Assembly: GCA_911728435.2 (NCBI GenBank)
Contig: OU452198.1
Span: 11,194,001-11,258,000 of the forward strand
Length of the DNA stretch: 64,000 nucleotides
Source: Apoderus coryli
Taxonomy: Eukaryota; Arthropoda; Insecta; Coleoptera; Attelabidae
Direction: 5' to 3'
The stretch's first letter is position 1. Each line of letters begins with the position of its first letter. This document shows, one piece after another, positions 35,130 to 48,099 of this stretch. The notes under the pieces were generated by a model. It was not told the origin of the DNA. It did no database searches and saw only the letters and a list, made by a program, of their open reading frames with translations. The position numbers and the translations under genes are program-made.

Positions 35130-36345
35130 TATAGTAGTCTATAAAAAAATATATATTTTTATTTAACCATGGTATATCAAATTAATGACATTTTGATGAC
35201 TTTTAAAAGGAAATCAGAAATAATTAATTATTAAAGGTGTTTCAAAAAATCGAGAGCATTTCAAGTTTATTTGATATCTTCGTTTTCGAGAAATTGTTTG
35301 TTTTTAAATTCTATGACTAGGTTAGGTTGACTTAGGATTTCCCGGCTCTAATCCTGCTGGGTGCATATATTTACATTTTAATATTATTATTATTTTTTTG
35401 TTTAAATAAAATATCAGAAGGTCCTGTTGGTGTTTGGTTGACATTGGCGTATCAGAAATATTTTTTTAGAGATTTAAAATTAAAAAAAACCATCTCAACC
35501 CAGAAATTCAGTTGACTTTAGCCCCCCAAAAAAACCTTATCCGTCTGAAGCTCGCGGGAAGTAAAAATATGTTACTATTGAAAACTGGATGGTTAGGGAT
35601 GCGGTAGTCTCATCTGGGTAATCATTAGTATCGCTCTCTCTCTTTGTGTGTCAAAATATTGTCCCGCCTCTCACACGCACCAGACGACTTACCGGAACAC
35701 AGTATCAGCTATTTAGTTATTTCTACTACAGGGTGTTTCATAATAACTCGCAGGAGTTTAGGATGTGAGAGTTCGTTTAAAAATATGAAAAACGTTGCTA
35801 ACTTACTCTCTAAAATGCACCATTTTCGAGAAATTGAAAAGAAAAATCCGTTTTTTTGCTAATATCTCCGGTACTTATCTATACTCATAATAGGCTATGT
35901 TTTGTGCAAGAACTTTTTTTTTAAATTCATAATTGGCAAAAATTTTGAAGGAGTAGTGGGTGTTTTTCTCCCCAATTTCTGATAAAAGTACGGTTTTAAG
36001 ATACCCGTTTGAACCGCCAATGTTTTCTACACAAAAAAGGTATTATTTGTCATTAGCTCTAAAGTTGACCGTTTTCGAAGAAAATCAACTTGTTGAAAAA
36101 CATGGTCAATTTTTTTAAATAAATATAATTTTTTTTACTAATTAAACGTGAACTTCACAATTATTGCAAAATAAGAAAAAAAATTATCAAGTAGGCTTTA
36201 AATTTTCAAACAAAAGTTACCTCGTGTCAAAAGAACAATTAGTTTGTTGTTTGTTTATTAAAAATAAAAAATAACTTTGTACCTGGAAAAAGTATTTTGT
36301 ATTACAAAATTAATAATTAGAGAAACGCTGAATTACCTGTACAGA

Positions 36346-37165
36346 ATGGCGAGCGGTAATTCGACAGAAGCAAGGCGGTTGTATCAAGAAAGACATCCTG
36401 ATCGCCAAGTACCACACCATAACTGGTTTCAACGCATTCACCAACGACTATGAGAAAATGGAAGTTTTAAAAAGAATACTGCTGATATGGAAGTTTTGCA
36501 ATTCCCCTACAAGAGGCTGTCCTCAACGAAGTTGAAGAAGATCCGATTACAAGTAGCAGAAAATTGCTAACAACTTAAACCAACCTCAGTCGATGGTTTG
36601 GAGAATTTTGAAAAGATAACTTTTGTATGCCTACCATATCCAAAGAGTACAAGGCTTATTGCATAGAGATTTTCCGCTAAGATCGGCTTTTTGTAGATGG
36701 ATGCAAGACATAATAACTCAAAGACCTCAGTTTGGAGCCGAAGTTCTGATTAGCGATGAAGCATCTTTCTCGAGAGATCGTATTTTGTGAATGATTGGTC
36801 TGGCTTCGTCGGTGATCATTTGATAGGCCCACATTTTTTACAGAACAGATTAGCAGATTATCGACAATTTCAAGAAGAAGTACTGTCGGAACTGCTGGAA
36901 GATGTACCGCTTCAAGTAGTACAAAACATGTACTTTATGCATGATGGAGCACCGGCCCACTTTAGTTTGGTTGCTCGTCAATACTTGGACGACGAATACC
37001 AAGACCGTTAGATCGGTCGAGGAGGTCCACACCCTTGGCCCCCGCGATCTCCCGAACTTAATTGTTTAGATTTTTTCTTTTGGGGCTATCTCAAAACCCT
37101 AGTCTACGCTGCTCTAGTTGAAAATATTGACCAATTAAGCTAACGGCGGACATTTCCAACATTTA
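36346..37165 (+). pseudogene. mariner-like transposase, degenerate
   Basis: MASGNSTEARRLYQERHPDR opens the N-terminal helix-turn-helix. Later frames give LLEDVPLQVV, FMHDGAPAHFSLVARQYL (catalytic Asp), PPRSPELNCLDFFFWGYLK (second Asp block) and LVYAALVENIDQL. Many stops and frameshifts. Confidence 0.82.
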
Positions 37166-37661
37166 ATTTAAATGTGCATGATTTGTTATTGTTTTTTTTT
37201 TTTTAATTTTGCAATTATGAAGCGTTTGGTTTTGTTACTTGTTCTAACGCTTAAATAAGTTTCGTTTAGTTAGTAGAAAAAATTAACTTTAATTCAAAAA
37301 ATTCATCATGTTTTTCAACAAGTTGAGTTTCCTCGAAAACGGTCAACTTAAGAGCTTATGACCCAGAGTACCTTTTTTTGTGTAGAAAACATTGGCGGTT
37401 TAAATGAGTGTCTTAAAACCGTACTTCTTCCAATGGCGTACAAATTGGGGAGAAAAACACCCACTATCCCTTCAAAATCTTCACCAATTATGAATTAAAA
37501 AAAAAAATCTTGCCCAAACATAGCTTATTATGAGTAGAAAATGCTTACACTAGCTGTTTTCTGTACGATAAACGGATCCGGAGTTATTCGCAAAAAATGG
37601 TGCGTTTTGAGGGTAAATTAATTGAAACTTTTTTCATAGATTGTATTACATTTTTAATTTA

Positions 37662-39292
37662 TCCCTGCGGTCCAACTTGTTTCCTGACTAATGGAAGATA
37701 GCTCGTATATGTCCTATACATAAATCGGGAGATATTAACAGAATCGAAAACTATCGACCTATTTCAATTCTACCTAATTTCGCAACGGTTTTTGAAATTG
37801 CTCTGCACAATAAGTTATTTGGGCAAATAAAACATGGGCTTGTTTACCAGCAACATGGGTTCATTAATGGTCGTTCTACGGTGACCAATCTAACCACTTT
37901 CCTGCAGGATGCAATTCCGGCTGTCGGTCGAGGTTTGCAAGTCGACGCAATCTATACTAACTTTTCCAAGGCGTTCGATAAAATTGATAATTGCCTGCTT
38001 CAACAGAAGATGTGGAACATTGGCTTCGACAGGGAACTGATATGTTTTTTTCAGTCCTATCTGGGAGCAAGGCAACAATTTGTTGAATACAATGGATTCA
38101 GTTCAAGTTCATTCACAGCCTCAACTGGAACTCCGCGGAGCAGTACGTTGGCCCATCTTCTCTTTGCAATATTCGTAAACAATATTGGCTCTAGTTTCAA
38201 AAGCAATTATTTGTTGTTTGCGGATGATTTAAAATTGTATCGTACTGTTGTTTGTGAGAACGATTGCGCATAGCTTCAAACAGACCTGTGTCTGCTCTCA
38301 GAATGGTGTGATCTAAATAGACTTCCTAAATCTGAACAAATGTAAGTCGATGACATTTACAAGACGTCAAGATCCGTTTTTCCGACACTACACAATCGAT
38401 AATTCAAATTTGGAACGCTGCGCTTTAATCAAAGATTTTGGTGTATACTTGGATGGTGATATATCTTTCAACTAACACATTGAGCAAATTTCTGCTAATG
38501 CTTTGCGAATGTTAGGATTTATTTTTAAACAGACCAGAGAATTCAACAACATAGACTGCCTGGAAAGTCTCTATTTCGCCTTTGTTGCGTCTATTTTGGA
38601 ATTCGCTACAATCATTTCGTCGCCCATCTACCGTGTTCATATCCAGAGATTGGAGAGCATCCAACGTAAGTTTTTAAAGTTTTTGTCATTTAAAATTGAT
38701 GGATATTTTCCTCCTCGTGGGTGTGATCACGTCCTGTCACTGACAAGATTCGGATTTCGGCCGTTAGCCGAGAGACGCACCTTCGCATCTCAGATCTTTG
38801 TTTTTAAGTTGATCAACAATATGTTGGGTTGTCCTCGGTTGCTTCAGCCGCTATGGTTTCGTGTCCCTAGGATTCACTCTAGAAGCGCTAGTTTATTTTG
38901 GGTGCCACAGATTCGTTCTAATTATGAATCTGAAGCACCGCTATTTCGGGCTTGTAAATACAGCAACCGATTAGTCATTAATGAAAACGTTGATTTTTTT
39001 TAATGTATCGCTCGATTCTTTTAAGAAAAGTTAGGAGACATGTTTGCGGGCTACTGATTTGGATTTGTTTTGATGAATTATGTTCATGTGTTATCCTCCC
39101 AATTTTCTTTTGTTTTGATGCGTGTATTTCCTTTTTTGTATTTTTCTATTTTTCAGTTAGTTTGGAGTTAGTTCTAAGTTGAGTATTATTGTATGCTAAT
39201 GCTAAGCAATTGTTTTTGTTTATGTAAGATTTTGTCTTGTTATTGGGTAGCAATACCTTGTTAGACAATAAAGAGATTATTATTATTATTGT
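37662..39292 (+). mobile_element. 5'-truncated LINE with (ATT)n tail
   Basis: The 3' end reads TTAGACAATAAAG followed by ATT repeats to about 39291. AATTTATC occurs on both sides (about 37656 and 39299), a possible target duplication. Inserted in the 3' LTR of the BEL/Pao remnant. Confidence 0.7.
37690..39003 (+). pseudogene. LINE reverse transcriptase, degenerate
   Basis: Blocks in order: ENYRPISILPNF, QQHGFINGRSTVTNL, NFSKAFDKIDNCLLQQKM, YLLFADDLKLY (catalytic), IQRLESIQRKFLKFLSFK and a long C-terminal tail. At least three frame breaks between about 38270 and 38500. Same family as 16.0 and 53.7 kb. Confidence 0.82.
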
Positions 39293-39490
39293 AAAAATTT
39301 ATCATCTATTTTTGTCTATAATTTGATATTTTATCAGATTTATATCAACTGACAAGTTACATCAAATTATTATTTTTTATTCTCTATTCAACTACTACTA
39401 CAGGATGATAATATCAACAAATACAAACAATGATTATAAAATTATAATTCATAATAAAAATTCGACATTCTCCCCATCGTGCAAACTGTT

Positions 39491-40889
39491 TCAGTTTTCA
39501 CCATCATCAACTGTTACATCTAATTTGCAAACTTTGGTGATAGGACGGCGATAAACACCAGAGGCTGTTCGAACTTCTGTTACTCTAACAATCCCATCTT
39601 TTCCTGCATAAACAGCCGTTATTCTACCTAATGGCCATTTATGTCTTGGAAATGTCGGGTCTATAACCACAACAACGTCATTTACTTGAATGGATGAATT
39701 AGTGTCGATCCATTTACTTCTTTTTGTTAAAGTGGGTAAATATTCTTTAACCCACCTGGTCCAAAAACTGTCAACAATTTGTTGAGTCTTCTTCCATAAC
39801 TTTCTAGGATTTACGTTCTCAAATTTTATTGGTAAAGAATCACGTTTATTTCCTAACAACAAATGATTAGGTGTTAAGCATTCTTTATCAGATGGATGTA
39901 TTGAAACATACGTCAATGGTCTATTATTCACTACATTTTCAGCTTCTGCGAAAACAGTCTGTAGCACTTCTTCTCTAGGATTTTCTACTGTTAAAACATT
40001 CTGTAAAATTTTCTTCACTGACCCTATTAATCGCTCCCAACAACCTCCCATGTGTGGGGCTCCAGGTGGTATAAAATGCCATTCTATCATGTGTTCCGAA
40101 AGTTTTGTTCCCATATTTTTGTTATCTATATTTTTCCAAAATGATTTTAGTTCTTCTGATGCACCTCGAAAATTTGTTTCATTGTCTGAATAAAGACATT
40201 TAATTTGACCCCTTCTTGCCATCATCCTACATATAGCCATGATTGTGCTGTCAGTTGTAAGCGAATGAACAATTTCCAAATGTACTGCTGGAATCGCCAT
40301 ACAAGTAAATAGTGCTCCCCATCGTTTTTCTTTTCTTCGTCCAATAGTTATTGTCATGGGACCGAAAAGATCTAAACCACAGAAAGTAAATGGTGGCATA
40401 TTAGGAGTAATCCTACTTAGTGGAAGTTGTCCCATTTGAGGTGGCACAGGTGTCACTTTTCTAATTTTACAAATTTGGCATGATTTAAAACCATCTTTAA
40501 CTGCTGCTCTGCCTTTCAAAATCCAAAACTTCTGTCTTAAATTATTCAACACAGACTCTACGCCAACATGACAATTTTGTTCATGATGATATAAAATTAA
40601 TAATTTTGTCAATCTGTTTTTTGGATCTAAAATGATTGGCATTTTCACGTCGTTTTGTATCATATCACTCTGTCTTAAACGTCCGTTCATACGAATTATA
40701 CCCTTCTCACCTAAAACTGGCATTAATTTGAATATTCTTGAATTTCTATCAACGTTTTTATTATTTTTTAATTGTATATATTCTTCTGGAAAACTTTCCT
40801 GCTGGCTAATTTTCAAAGAGTATAATTCAGCATCGTGATATTCATTGCACGTTATTTCTGGATAATATTCAATGTCATTGCCTCGTACT
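39491..40889 (-). CDS. BEL/Pao integrase domain (partial pol)
   Basis: About 465 open codons. The HHCC zinc module has H106, H112, C142 and C145. The catalytic triad is D178 (GLDLFGP), D240 (YSDNETNF) and E290 (CWERLIG), a DD49E arrangement. A C-terminal DUF5641-like domain has W-R-W-KEYLPTL and DVV-V-D. Integrates retrotransposon cDNA in the source element. The 5' part of pol is missing, so this is a non-autonomous relic even though the frame is open. Confidence 0.88.
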
Positions 40890-41009
40890 ATCAACAAATA
40901 CAAACAATGATTATAAAATTATAATTCATAATAAAAATTCGACAATTATCATATTTTTGGACGAGCTCTCACATCTTAAAGTCCTGCGCATTATTCTGAA
41001 ACACCCTGT

Positions 41010-41930
41010 ATAGCACATGGTACTAGTCGACTGAATCGGTCTGCATACATGGTTTTAATAGATTAGTTCAAGGTTCAAAAACCAATATTAATTTCATTAG
41101 TGATTTTTATATTATAATCTCACACAAAAACCACAATTTAGTAGGTAGGTACCTATCTATTTTTTTTTTAAATTATATTCAAATAAACATATTTATTATT
41201 TAGGTAGCACAAATTATTTAGTACATTGTTACTAATTTAAAAATGAAACAATATTATAGGAATAAATTATCACAGGTAAATAATAATAACATTTCATATT
41301 ATTATTACTTTTCAACGTGTATAATTTTTGGTATTTCTATCCAAAATTTCTGCCAAATTTTTGTTTATTTTTTACACGAATTGTAATCAATAAGGGAGAG
41401 CCTATTGCACATTACGAACATGGCGCAGTAATATCGTATTGAAACCCGCTAGAACAATAAGTTTTTAAAGTTGGATTCTAGGTGTCTTTGTTGGAACGTG
41501 TCGAGTGGTCCGAAGAAAAAAAAAGTATCGCAGGAATGAGTGGCACAACTACGGGGGGAGCTAAGGAGGGCTTAAACTCCTCTTAAACCTTCAGCCATAG
41601 ACTGATCAAATCTGCCGGTGTCTACTAGCAGTTGCTTGAACTTCTGTAGTAAATATAACTAATAATACAAACTGTAGAATTAATTATTAGATAATATGCA
41701 TTTGTTGTATATTTAATAAACTGTTGCCCTCGAGGCACGAATAGCTCTCCATATTTAAGCTATTCAGCTATTTTTGTTAAGTATCGGGTTTTGTTCCTTT
41801 TTCTTCTCTTTAGAGGCACTATTTATACGTACATATTTTATATTTCAGATCTTCTAGGCCAAGTTCTTGTACGAAATATAGTTGATTTTTTTTTTCATTT
41901 TATTATTAAATTTATGTTGCCCCCTTTTCT
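41010..41930. other. Non-coding stretch
   Basis: No gene or clear element recognised. A slightly GC-richer patch at 41390-41640 could not be assigned. Confidence 0.35.
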
Positions 41931-42950
41931 ACTATATACGATAGCCTATGTAAACAAAATTGTTATGCTGCATGTTGTAGGTTATCTTATATCAAAGCTA
42001 TATATAATTAGCCAATTTTTCGTTTTCAACCCTTTTTTACCCTATTTTTCAACGCCTGTGTGAACCAGTTCATTTATGTAACATTTTTATTTCGAATAAG
42101 TTTAGGATGTATATTATATTTTTATTTTGACCCCTTTTACACTATTTCCGAACGCCTATGAAAACAATTTTTAAACATTTTATAGCTTAATTTATATCAA
42201 AGCTAGTCAATATTTCGGATAAGTTTAAGAACTATGATTTTTTAAATTTTTGAACTTTCTTTTAAATTCCTTGCCTACACTCAATGTTAATCACCACCTA
42301 TAAATATCCTGTAGTATTTTCGTACCAAATGTGGTTAAAATCCGTTAAGTGGTTTTTGAGTTATCACGGATACAATTTTTTTCTGACCCTTTTATAGAAT
42401 TTCCACGGACGCCTATGGTACATTAATTTTTGTACTGTATTTTTAACACCAATTCAACTAGTTATATATAAAATTTTTCACATTTTAAATATTTTTTTTA
42501 TTTTACCCCCTTTTCTACTATTTACGAACGCCTATGTAAATAAAAATTTTATGCTGCATTTTGTACGATATCTTATATCAAAGCTAATATATAATTAGCC
42601 AATTTTTCTGGTATATTTGGGAAACTTTTTTTTCGTTTTTTACCCTTTTTTAGACCATTTTCGAACGCCTGTGTGAATCAATTCTTTTATGGAATATTTT
42701 TTAGCTTATATTGTATGACAAATATGAAAAATTATTCCATATTTCAAATAAGTTTAGTAAGTATATATTTTTTACCTTTTGACTCCTTTTCCACGATTTA
42801 GGAACGCCTATGAAAGTAAGTTTATTATGAAACATTTTACAGGTTATATTCTTTTTTACCCCATTTTACACTATTTTCGATCGCAAATGTGGTCTAATAT
42901 TTTATGTTCAATGTTGTATTCAATGAAATGCGTAAGATAAATTGACAAAG
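41930..42950 (+). repeat. Block of degenerate ~135-bp subunits, copy 1
   Basis: Subunits share the core TTTTCGAACGCCTATG-AAC preceded by a CCCCTTTTACACTAT-like run. Cores occur near 42047, 42140, 42410, 42525, 42663, 42800 and 42883. The whole block aligns in the same order with 46420-47400. Confidence 0.75.
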
Positions 42951-44094
42951 AATAATGAACATGAACAGTTATGGCAGTTCTCATCATTATTTTAGAGTGA
43001 GAGCTTTTGCTAATTTTCATTGAGCGATGTCACTGTTCATTCGAATGAACACCGCAATTTTGTCATATTCCAATTAGTCAGACATACAATTGTACCTGTT
43101 AACTGAAATGGCATAGGTAGAATATACAGGGTGGTCCAGTTTTGAAAGCGGAAACAAGTACAAACGAACTAACTTTCCCTGGAAGATGGATAGGGCGTAG
43201 AGGAGCAACCAGCCCGATCCCCTAATCTAACGTCTCTCGAGTTTTTTTGTATGTATACCCCCATAGAAAAAAAAATAGTTTACCGTGAGTCACCAACCAC
43301 CGTAGAACCCATGAAAATTAGAATACGAAATGTTCTTGCATCCATTCTTCCCAAATGCTCCAACGAGCTAAATATTCATTTATTTTAAGACTGCATAAGT
43401 ACCGCCAACAAAATAGTTGACATTTTGAGAATTTGATTGTTTATAATTTAGTTCTTGTGTACTTGTTTAGTTCTTATCAAAAGAAAAAAGAATTTGCGTA
43501 TTTAATTTACGCTAGGATTTTGGTCTATTTAAACTGAAATTGTCGAAAAAAATTCATTTTATTTTTAATAGCGTCTATTTGTAAATTATTAAAATAAAGC
43601 TGCAATTTAACTTTTTTGTTTTTAAATCAAAAAAAAAATTAAATGACAAAAAATTTTTTTGGCAATTTTTTCTTTTTAAATATTTTTTATGAAAAAACTG
43701 TTAGCCTTAAACTCATGAAATATGATATAAATAAAAAGTGTAGGAAAGCTGTAACAAAATAGAACCCGCCACTGGCAAGCTTACAGATTACTCAATTCTA
43801 GAATACATGGGTGGCAGATCACTTCTTTCTGAGAATTTCCAATATCTAACAAGTCCTTTTTTCTAATATATATATTTACGATAACACGAAATATTCCCAT
43901 AGATTTGTTGACATATGGTTCATATGTTTTCTATTTGTCTTATCTTCTATTGGAAAAAAGGTTCTTCCAAGACAATAAATACGTCTACAAGTAGGCAAAA
44001 CAAAAAATATATGATTTTTGTAATTTTTCTTGTCCAACTCTTGGGAAAGATAACCAGATGTTTGAAAATAACCGTTGGTCTAAACATTTAAAAT
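42951..44094. other. Non-coding stretch with one MITE end
   Basis: A TA-CAGGGTGGTCC terminus at 43128 is followed by about 200 bp of less AT-rich sequence (GAGGAGCAACCAGCCCG). No partner end identified. Confidence 0.35.
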
Positions 44095-45015
44095 GTCTTT
44101 TTTCTGATTGGCTTATTTTCATTTTGTATTACCTACTATGTAACTTTTATGAGGCAATTCTGGAAAGGCAAAAGGATTAAATATTTTAATTTGTTTTTGG
44201 ACTTGGTATAATTTTCAGTCAAGAAATATTTTCTAGTTTTTTTTATGTTTTAAAGTATCTGTATAAAGACTGAGTCCATTTCTGTCTCATTCTGAAGTAG
44301 TGAATTGTATAAAGTTCCGTAAGTTTTGCTATTCTTTTAATTGAAGGCCTTTTTGTTTAATCAGTTTTTTTTTATATAAAGTTTAAAGTTATTTCTTTTA
44401 GTAATTGAAATAAATTCCGTTTTCAATAGATATACTATTAAAATCTCGTGAAGGAATTAATATAATTATTCGAATTATATTAATTTTCCTATTTTTAAGT
44501 AGTACAAGTAATAACTACGATTTTCTTCTAAATTTCCATTATCGCTTAATTGTTTTATTCTTTCTCTTTCTTTTATGTATACATATTTATTTCTTTATTG
44601 TTATTAAATTTCTTTAATTAGTTTTAATTATTAAATTAGTTGTTTTAGCCCACAAACTTTGTATTTAATTTCTAATAAAGTTTTCGATAAATTATTGACA
44701 AAAGGATCAACCAATTAAATATTTTCTTTTAAATAAAAGTGATCCAAGATTATAAGTAAGATTATAGTAATTTTGCATTACTTCAATACAGATTAATAAA
44801 GCTTATTTTAGTTGTTTGTTTGTTTCATATAATAATTTGATTCTGTTATTATTCAAGATGATATTCTTTGTTTGTTCTTCTTTATTTGAAACCGCTCGTA
44901 AAACTTGTATCGAACCCGTAACAATTTGAATAGCATATTGGGGTTCATTCGGATTGAGCTATAACATTAGTATTCTTTCTGAATGTATATAACACCCGCT
45001 AATTTCAAAATGGTT
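44095..45015 (+). repeat. Dispersed ~0.9-kb repeat, copy 2
   Basis: Same repeat as 7845-8765. At the place of the perfect hairpin in copy 1 it has only one arm, interrupted by about 70 bp of other sequence. Confidence 0.75.
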
Positions 45016-45047
45016 ACAAAGCGACTTCTCAAATTTAAGCAGAATTA

Positions 45048-45369
45048 CAGGGTGTCCCATTTAACATTTTCCCATAAAAATACTATTTAGAAAATGTGAC
45101 CACCCTGAAAAATTACAAATCAGATGTCAATAAAATCCAGTAAAACGGAGAAAAGTAGGGAATTCAAATGGACATGACACGATAAATTGATATAATTTTT
45201 GTTTCTGTTGTTACCACCACAACGCCTTAAATGTATGTTAAAATTAACCCTTATTTACAAAAAATATTTAAAAAAACTACTGGACCTAGGCATATCAACC
45301 CTTATGTCATTTGTCTTGTCTTTTAGAGCATCATCAAGTTTGGCGTGCTGTGCGTTTGTGAACTCCCTG
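45048..45369. mobile_element. 322-bp MITE of the TA-CAGGG type
   Basis: TA, CAGGGTGTCCCATTT at the left; GAACTCCCTG, TA at the right. Non-coding. Confidence 0.55.
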
Positions 45370-46419
45370 TATAATTGAAAACTAGACCATGTACCTTTTG
45401 CCCCACTTCTCCTGGTTCCATAAAAGCTTGTACCAAACTTCGTGTCTAGCTTTATTATGAATTGAACTTTTAAACATTATTTGTATATTACAATGAAAAG
45501 GTGATCTACATAAACAAATAATATGTTTTTTTTTTGTTTGTAGATTGGTCACTATTTATCATGAACACTCTAATCTACTAAACTAAATTTTATTCCATTG
45601 GATTTTCTATAAAACGTTTTCATCAGATAAAAAAACAAAACTTACCTTTTACTTTGATAATGCAATGATGTTAATATGTCCATAAAATGATGATGAAGAT
45701 GATATTGTTACGAAACAATAACTAATAAAGTAATGTAAAGACTGGTTAAATAAAAATAACACTAAAACCACTTTACAAGTCAAATTAAAATAAACGTTAA
45801 TCGCGTAAAATAATGCTTTAAGTATTTCTCGGCGCCAACACAAAAATCGTCTTGACTAAATTAAACACTATTGTAATTTTAGCTTTAATTAAGTAACTAC
45901 ATTTCATAAACAAAACAACATATTTTTGACATATCTTTCGATTTTTATTTGTTTGTTGTTGATGCGTAGGTAGATGCTACTTGTTATAGTATTATGAACG
46001 GACTAGTGTTTATATATTTTTTAATATTTTAAATTATTTGCTATTGTCAGTAACTGTGAATGACGACGTATGTTCACGAAACGAATTTGACGTTATTTGT
46101 ACAGTTTCCGGTGAATTTGATGTGCACTATTAAACAATGGATGTTTTAAAATATATATATTGTAGCTGATTCAAACTTTTTCCTGTAAAAATCCACATAA
46201 TAGCTTAACGTTTTCGCCAGTGTCATTTCGATTCCAGAACCGGATACGTGCAAAAACTGCTACAGTTTCATTCAGTCAGAAGTGCAATTACACTTTTATA
46301 CTGGATGAAAATGATTCCCAAATGATTTTTTATGCATTTTATACGCAATTTATAATTTGCCCGGTAGCATTTTTCCATTCCCTTTCCCAACACAAGTAGC
46401 GCTACGCAGAATACAGAAA
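45370..46419. other. Non-coding stretch
   Basis: No gene or element could be assigned. Confidence 0.35.
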
Positions 46420-47400
46420 TATTATCTTATATCAAAGCTATATATAATTAGCCAATTTTTCTGTTATATATGGGAATTGTTTTTTTTTTCGTTTTTGACT
46501 TTTTTTACACTATTTTCGAACGCCTGTGTGAACCAGTTCATTTATTTAGAACATTTTTTAGGTTATATTCTATCACAACGATGAAAAATTATTCCGTATT
46601 TCGAATAAGTTTAGGAAGTATATATGTTTTTATTTTGACCCCTTTTACACTATTTACGAACGCCTATGAAAACAAGTTATTTATAACACATTTTATAGGT
46701 TATATTCTATCAAAGCTATAAATAACTGTTATGTTTAAGAAATACGTTTTTTTTCTAACCTTTTTACCCCATTTTACCTTTTTTCGAATGTCAATGTGGT
46801 CTAATAGTTTAGGTTAAATATTTTAGGTTATATTTAATTAAACACACAAAAAATTATTCAATATTTCGGATAAGTTTAAGAACTATGATTTTTTTTTAAT
46901 TTTTGAAGCCTCTTTTAAACCCCTTGCCTACGCTCAATGTTAATCACCACCTATAAATATGCTGTAGTATTTTCGTACCAAATGTGGTTAAAATCCGTTA
47001 AGTGGTTTTTGAGTTATCACGGATACAAATTTTTTTTGACCCTTTTATAGAATTTTCACGGACGTCTATGGTAAATTATTTTTTGTCGTGTATTTTTAAC
47101 ACCAATTCAACTAGTTAAATATAAATTTTTTTACATTTAAATATTTTTTTTATTTTACCCCCTTTTCTACTATTTACGAACACCTATGTAAATAAAAATT
47201 TTATGCTGCATTTTGTAGGTTATCTTATATCAAAGCTATATATAATTAGCCAAATTTTCTATTTGGGAAACATTTTTTTTTTCGTTTTCGACCCTTTTTT
47301 TAGAATAATCTTGAACGCCTGTGTGAACCAATTCTTTTATGGAATATTTTTTAGCTTATATTGTATCACCACTATGAGAAAGTATTACCGATACCGGTGA
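46420..47400 (+). repeat. Block of degenerate ~135-bp subunits, copy 2
   Basis: Cores near 46510, 46655, 46785, 47055, 47175 and 47310, in the same order and with the same interspersed segments as 41930-42950 (for example GGATAAGTTTAAGAACTATG and CCGTTAAGTGGTTTTTGAG). Confidence 0.75.
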
Positions 47401-47443
47401 AATTAAAAAAAAAAAAATTCATGAAACTAATAGTCTCCATATA

Positions 47444-47744
47444 CAGGGTGAGTCACGAGGAACTGTACATACTTCTACCATAAGTAGAGGCACGTTAGGG
47501 GATTATCAAATGACCATTAAAAAATGTCTCCTTGTTTTGATTATTAATATACAGGGTGAATTATGGATTTTCACCAAAACAATGTTTCGTCATATCTTTT
47601 CAATGATTAAGTCGATTTATCTCATTTCTTTATAAAAGTGTGTATTGGTGTCTGGCAACTAACTGACATATTCAGAATTGAAAAAATCCAGGTCCGTCTT
47701 CCAGAAAATTTGTGGGACTGCTTTATATTCAACACTTCACCCTG
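47444..47744. mobile_element. 301-bp MITE of the TA-CAGGG type
   Basis: TA, CAGGGTGAGTCACG at the left; CTTCACCCTG, TA at the right. A second internal CAGGGTGAA end at about 47553 suggests nesting or a composite. Confidence 0.5.
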
Positions 47745-48099
47745 TATATGATTTCTCAAAAATCTGATATATTTTTTTCAGAGGACATACGAGTACATAG
47801 ACAGTGAGACTTGGGTATTTGAATTTTTTGTTACACTCACCTCACATTTCCAATTAAAGCTTCATTTTAGAGTCAAATTGAAAATTGGCAATAACGAAAT
47901 ATCTTACTGTATAATAATGTTTAGTTATTAAAAAGAAATGTTCAAAATAAACAGACACAAATAAGAAAACTAGGTTATTACAAACATTTTTTATCTGTTT
48001 TCTGCCTATTACGGGTGGAAAAAGTTACATAAAGGGTGAATTATTGGGATGAACCAGATATGCCAGATTTTTAAATCCGGCCCTGTAAATCAATTTAAA

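Larger units (their letters stand above)
37641..40950 (-). mobile_element. BEL/Pao LTR retrotransposon remnant
   Basis: Minus strand: an integrase reading frame, a purine-rich tract GATGGGGAGAA, then a TGTCGAATTTTTATTATG LTR start at 39472. The same first ~55 bp of LTR also lies at 40945-40890, fused directly to the integrase region, so gag, protease, RT and most of the 5' LTR are deleted. The 3' LTR is split by a LINE. Confidence 0.72.
35729..41008 (+). mobile_element. mariner-like element with very long TIRs, interrupted
   Basis: Left end TA-CAGGGTGTTTCATAATAACT (35727 on). The right end, its reverse complement, finishes at 41008 before TA. The right TIR is split: it runs through about 37640 and resumes at about 40950 (GAGCTCTCACATCTTAAAG). 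The TIRs match from the ends through the GTTGAAAAACATG block at about 36095 and 37310, so they are several hundred bp long. The 3.3 kb between is later insertions; the original element was about 2.0 kb. Confidence 0.82.

Noticed and set aside
39437..40950. Direct 55-bp repeats as a target-site duplication
   Set aside because: Too long for a duplication; they start with TG after a purine tract and fit LTR starts better.
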